Below, in pieces: positions 40,452-43,938 of a DNA stretch of 43,938 nucleotides (position 1 is its first letter; each line of letters begins with the position of its first letter). The translations under genes were made by a program, and so were the position numbers. Location of the stretch: contig DBEH01000001.1 in assembly GCA_002294005.1 (NCBI GenBank), positions 42,257 through 86,194 on the forward strand. The letters run 5' to 3'. The notes under the pieces are model-generated. The model searched no databases and was not told the origin of the DNA. It saw only the letters and a list, made by a program, of their open reading frames with translations. This stretch comes from Firmicutes bacterium UBA911. Its GTDB lineage: Bacteria > Bacillota > Desulfotomaculia > Desulfotomaculales > Desulforudaceae.

Positions 40452-42643
40452 GTGCCATCCCTCCGGGGGGATTGGTCGGGAACACCGGTACCGTTGGTCT
40501 CCTGGCCGGGCGGACCTCCCGCCGCCGGACGATCAAACTTTACCTTTATCACGGCGCCCTTGTCAACCTTCTGCCCCGGCGCCGCGGACTGCCGTACGGC
40601 CACCCCGCTTCCGGACGGTTCCAGCAGGAGGCCCAGGCTTTCCAGCAGGGTGCCGGCCTGCTTGATGGTCAGCCCGGCGAGATCAGGTACGGTCACCGGA
40701 CGGTGCTTATCCACCGGTTCGGGCTTAAGGCTCAAAATCACGGTGGTGCCCTCTTTGACGACCGCCCCGGTTTCGGGCACCTGCTCGTGTACCATACTCC
40801 CCTCCCCGCGGGTGATGAAATTCAGATTGGCGGCGCGCAGTTCCAGCACCGCCTCGTCCAGCGGCAGGTTAACCACTTGCGGCACTTTGACGTCCTTGGG
40901 TTCCTGCGGTTCCACCCAGATCCACTGTCTCTCGGGGCGCGGCAGATCATCCCGGGCTTGAAGGCCCATATACCGCAGCACGTCCTGCATCACGTTCCGG
41001 AAGGCCGGCGCCGCCACCTGGCTGCCGTAGTAGATCGGGCCCTGCGGTTCCACGACCATGATCAGGGTGACCGCCCGCGGGTCGTCAACCGGCCCGAAAC
41101 CGGCGAATGAAGATACGTACTTGCCGGACACGTAGCCCCCGCCCGGCCCCACGACCTGGGCCGTGCCGGTCTTGCCGGCCACCCGGTAGCCGTCCACGTA
41201 GGCGTTCATTCCGGTTCCCCGCAGCACCACGCTCTCCAGGAGCGCCTGCATCTCCCGCGCCGTTTCGTTGGAAATGACCCGGCGCACCACTTTTGGCTTT
41301 GATTCGCGGACCGCCTTGCCGTCGTGATCGACCACTTTTTTCACCAATTGCGGCTGCAGAAGTTCGCCCCCGTTAGCCACCGCCGCCACCGCCGCGGTCA
41401 ACTGGATCGGGGTCACGGCAATGGACTGGCCGATGGACATGGTGGCCAGGTTCAGGTTGGTGGCCTGCTTCTGCGGGATCATGATGCCGTGCGCCTCGCC
41501 GGGCAGGCCGATTCCCGCAGGCGCACCGAAACCGAAACCGTGCAGATACTTGTAGAAAGGATCGATACCGATACCCAGGCCGATTTCGATAAAGCCCGGA
41601 TTGCAGGAGTTTTGAATCACTTCTTGGAAGGTCTGGCTGCCGTGGCCGCCGGCTTTCCAGCACCTGATGTTCCGGTCGGCGACCTTGATGAAGCCTGGGT
41701 CGTAAAAACGGCGGTTTTTGTTGCCCCTACCCTCTTCCAGGGCCGCCGCGAGAGTGATGATCTTGAAGGTCGACCCGGGTTCGTAGTTGTACCAGATCGC
41801 CGGGTTCCGGTCCCAGACGGACTGGGGTAGATCGGCCCAGCGGTTGGGGTCGAAGGTGGGACGGTTTCCCATTCCCAGGATCTCCCCGGTCTGCGGGTCC
41901 ATGACGATGATGACCGCGTACCTGGGCTGGTAGGTGTCCACCAGCCGGTCCAGTTCACGCTCCACGAAGTACTGAATTGTCTCATCCAGCGTCAAAAACA
42001 AGGCGTGCCCTTGCACCGGCGGGTAATACTTGTGCACGGCGGCAGGAATCTGGCGCCCGACGGCGTCGTGCTCCACTACGATTCGGCCCGGAATCCCGCG
42101 CAGGTCGGCGTCATGCGTGTTCTCGATGCCGGTCAGGCCCTGGTTGTCAATGCCCACGAAACCCAAAACATGCGCGGCCAGACCGTCTTTCAGGTAGCCG
42201 CGCCGGCTCTCCTCGAGGAACTCAATGCCGGGCAGTTTCAGGGATTTTAGTTCCTGGGCGGTCCGAAAATCGACCTTGCGTTTGATCCAGACGAACGACT
42301 CCGGCTTGGTGATCAGCCGGTGGACACGGTCAACGTCCATGCCCAGCACCGCGGCCACCTTCTGGGCGGTTTCGCCCGCGTTCTGGATCTGAGAGGGAAT
42401 GGCGAACACCGAATCGACACTGATGCTGGTTACGAGTTCTTTCCCGTTACGGTCGTAGATCGTTCCCCGATTGGCTTCCACCGGAACATCACGCATCCTG
42501 TTCTCCAAGGCTTCCTTCCGCAGCCCCTCTCCCAGGAAGAACTGGATGTGTGCCAGGCGCAGGGACAAAAGAAAAAGTACGGCCGCAATCGCCAGGAGGA
42601 GAATAATTATGCGCTTGCGCATGATGATTCTGGTGGGCTGCAT
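40448..42643 (-). CDS. spoVD: Class B penicillin-binding protein with two PASTA domains (SpoVD/FtsI)
   Basis: Transpeptidase of 731 aa anchored by one N-terminal helix (IIILLLAIAAVLFLLSLRLA). A PBP dimerisation domain follows (VPVEANRGTIYDRNGKELVTSI). The active site has SxxK in EPGSTFKIITL, SxN as SCN in QNSCNPGFIEIG, and KTG in VAGKTGTAQVVG. Two PASTA repeats close it: VPQVVNLPLDEAVLELRAANL and VPDLAGLTIKQAGTLLESLGL, then a Pro/Gly tail. Bacillus has two genes here, pbpB and spoVD; only one is present. AGGAGGGG precedes the ATG. It partners the SEDS protein FtsW/SpoVE. Confidence 0.94.
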   Translation of the reverse strand: MQPTRIIMRKRIIILLLAIAAVLFLLSLRLAHIQFFLGEGLRKEALENRMRDVPVEANRGTIYDRNGKELVTSISVDSVFAIPSQIQNAGETAQKVAAVLGMDVDRVHRLITKPESFVWIKRKVDFRTAQELKSLKLPGIEFLEESRRGYLKDGLAAHVLGFVGIDNQGLTGIENTHDADLRGIPGRIVVEHDAVGRQIPAAVHKYYPPVQGHALFLTLDETIQYFVERELDRLVDTYQPRYAVIIVMDPQTGEILGMGNRPTFDPNRWADLPQSVWDRNPAIWYNYEPGSTFKIITLAAALEEGRGNKNRRFYDPGFIKVADRNIRCWKAGGHGSQTFQEVIQNSCNPGFIEIGLGIGIDPFYKYLHGFGFGAPAGIGLPGEAHGIMIPQKQATNLNLATMSIGQSIAVTPIQLTAAVAAVANGGELLQPQLVKKVVDHDGKAVRESKPKVVRRVISNETAREMQALLESVVLRGTGMNAYVDGYRVAGKTGTAQVVGPGGGYVSGKYVSSFAGFGPVDDPRAVTLIMVVEPQGPIYYGSQVAAPAFRNVMQDVLRYMGLQARDDLPRPERQWIWVEPQEPKDVKVPQVVNLPLDEAVLELRAANLNFITRGEGSMVHEQVPETGAVVKEGTTVILSLKPEPVDKHRPVTVPDLAGLTIKQAGTLLESLGLLLEPSGSGVAVRQSAAPGQKVDKGAVIKVKFDRPAAGGPPGQETNGTGVPDQSPRRDGT

Positions 42644-42707
42644 ACCGCCCCTCCTGTCTATATAAGCTCTGCGGCCTTTGGGTTGTGACCGGTTTGTGCC
42701 TTTGCGG

Positions 42708-43217
42708 CTAGCGGACGACCAGGTTCAGGAAGGCGTGGAGTATTCCCGGATCGCTCGGCTTCCCTCCCGGCAGCCCACGCTCCTCCGGATTTGAACCGGT
42801 AACGGCGTAGGCGGGTTTGGCCGGTTCCGGAGCGGCGGCACCGGACACAGCGGCCGGGCCGGAGTCGCCGACGGCCACAAAAAGCATGTCGTTCGGGGTG
42901 GGACGGACCATCCCCAGTTGAGTCACGGCCAGCATTTCGACCCGGGGCAGGGAATCCAGCCGGTCGATCGCCATTCTCAGGTTCATGTTTTCCGCCTCCA
43001 GCATCCCGATGTTCGTCTCAATTTTTTGGGCCTGGTAACTTACATTCATGGTATAAGTGTTTGCATAACTGAACGCGGCGGCGAGCACGAACGCAAACAC
43101 CACCATGACCATCAGGGAAAAACGCGCCTTTTTCCCGGCACCGGACCGGACTTGGACCGGCACACTCCGCCGGTGAGCCTCCAGACCGTAATCAGCCACC
43201 TCCCGCGCTACTATCAA
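42708..43217 (-). CDS. ftsL: FtsL-like septum protein
   Basis: Bitopic protein of 169 aa: basic cytoplasmic start, one membrane helix (FSLMVMVVFAFVLAAAFSYA), a leucine-zipper-type coiled coil (about 60-95, IETNIGMLEAENMNLRMAID), and the FtsL/DivIC ending VEMLAVTQLGMVRP. The tail of about 60 residues after this is Ala/Pro-rich and longer than usual. TTG start with GAGAGGTG upstream. It is identified mainly by position between rsmH and spoVD and by topology. Confidence 0.85.
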   Translation of the reverse strand: MIVAREVADYGLEAHRRSVPVQVRSGAGKKARFSLMVMVVFAFVLAAAFSYANTYTMNVSYQAQKIETNIGMLEAENMNLRMAIDRLDSLPRVEMLAVTQLGMVRPTPNDMLFVAVGDSGPAAVSGAAAPEPAKPAYAVTGSNPEERGLPGGKPSDPGILHAFLNLVVR

Positions 43218-43230
43218 GCCTATTCACCTC

Positions 43231-43938
43231 TCAGTCCTTTAGAACGCCGGCCAGCTTCCGGGCCGCCCGCAATTTGGCGCTTCGGGCCCGGGGGTTGGCA
43301 TAAACCTCATCCTCCTCCGGCACCCGTGGCCGGGGAGTCAGGATCTCCAGCCGGGGCACCACCCCGCAACGGCACTCCGGCAGTCCCGGAGGGCACTTGC
43401 AGTGTACCGCGGACTCCCGAAAAACGTCCTTCACCAATCGGTCCTCCAGCGAGTGATAACTTAAGACCACGACCCTGCCTCCCGCGGCCAGCAAATCCAC
43501 CGCTTGGTGCAACGAGGTCTTCAGGGCCCCCAACTCATCGTTCACGGCAATGCGCAGGGCCTGGAAGGTGCGCCGGGCGGGGTGCGGGCCGGTACGCCGC
43601 GCCCGCGCCGGGACGGCCTCCTTGATCAGTTCCGCCAACCTTCCGGTGGTCATAATCGGCTCCCTTTCCCGCTCCCGGGCGATGAAGGACGCAATGCGCC
43701 GGGACCAGCGTTCTTCGCCGTATGCTCTTATCAAGCCGGACAACTCATTTTCCGGCAGCCGGTTCACCAGGTCGGCGGCGGTGACGCCTCCGCCGGAGTC
43801 CATCCGCATGTCCAAGGGCGCGTCCTGCCGGTAACCGAACCCACGGGACGCCGTGTCCAACTGGTGCGAGGAAACACCCAGGTCATAGAGAATCCCCTGT
43901 ACCAGGCCGGTCCCGAACCGCTGGAGAACAGCCGTAAG
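43231..43938 (-). CDS. rsmH: 16S rRNA m4C1402 methyltransferase RsmH (5' end beyond the window)
   Basis: SAM-dependent methyltransferase (MraW) that methylates N4 of C1402 in 16S rRNA. The visible 235 residues begin inside the protein, at GILYDLGVSSHQLDTASRGFGY, and include DAPLDMRMD, ADLVNRLPENELSGLIRAYGEERWSRRIA, FQALRIAVNDELGAL and GGRVVVLSYHSLEDRLVK. The N-terminal SAM loop lies outside. It is the most upstream dcw gene seen; mraZ would be expected next. Confidence 0.96.
   Translation of the reverse strand, partial: LTAVLQRFGTGLVQGILYDLGVSSHQLDTASRGFGYRQDAPLDMRMDSGGGVTAADLVNRLPENELSGLIRAYGEERWSRRIASFIAREREREPIMTTGRLAELIKEAVPARARRTGPHPARRTFQALRIAVNDELGALKTSLHQAVDLLAAGGRVVVLSYHSLEDRLVKDVFRESAVHCKCPPGLPECRCGVVPRLEILTPRPRVPEEDEVYANPRARSAKLRAARKLAGVLKD

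Overview
The window is a 43.9 kb piece of a high-GC, endospore-forming Firmicutes chromosome. It most resembles the Peptococcaceae and related Clostridia (Desulforudis, Pelotomaculum or Desulfotomaculum-like). This rests on gene content and order: the mother-cell and forespore sigma genes sigE and sigG, spoIIGA, spoIIR, spoVD, pdaB and yhcN-type genes, a meso-diaminopimelate-type MurE, strong Shine-Dalgarno sequences, and many GTG or TTG starts. No plasmid, phage, insertion sequence, CRISPR array, rRNA or tRNA is visible.

Left part (1-10.3 kb). A frameshifted dacF lies divergent from a pdaB-type polysaccharide deacetylase. A YhcN/YlaJ lipoprotein gene follows, preceded by a sequence that looks like a sigma-G promoter, then a DedA membrane protein and a 474-residue SEC-C zinc-motif protein with a cyclin/TFIIB-like C-terminal segment. 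Divergent from the last is the run polA-mutM-ytaF-coaE-lytic transglycosylase, the first four in the order seen in Bacillus. ytaF is broken by the loss of one G in a run of seven.

Middle part (10.3-25.6 kb, mostly minus strand). This is the Bacillus spoIIGA-sigE-sigG-ylmC-ylmD-ylmE-sepF-ylmG-divIVA-ileS neighbourhood, with changes. spoIIR sits after sigG, proC sits between sepF and ylmG, ylmH is missing, and a phosphate-signalling block (phoP-phoR, pstB, phoU, without pstSCA) is inserted between ylmD (pgeF) and ylmE (yggS). Three hexamers at exact 11-bp spacing upstream of pstB look like a Bacillus-type PhoP box. ylmC is a remnant with a probable internal deletion and frame break. A sigma-F-like promoter stands in front of sigG.

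Right part (25.6-43.9 kb, all minus strand). This is one long division and cell-wall (dcw) cluster, transcribed rsmH-ftsL-spoVD-murE-murF-mraY-murD-ftsW/spoVE-murG-murC-murB-murA-ftsQ-ylxW-ylxX-sbp-ftsZ and ending in a clear terminator. Many genes overlap by 1-23 bases, so translational coupling is likely. ftsA is absent from its usual place next to ftsZ while sepF is present in the middle part, which suggests SepF is the FtsZ membrane tether.

Most of the window is conserved core machinery. The points worth a second look are three frame-disrupted, sporulation-linked genes (dacF, ytaF, ylmC), the SEC-C/TFIIB-like protein, the PhoP box with an isolated pstB-phoU pair, the sporulation promoters, and a poorly explained 0.7 kb stretch around ylmC.
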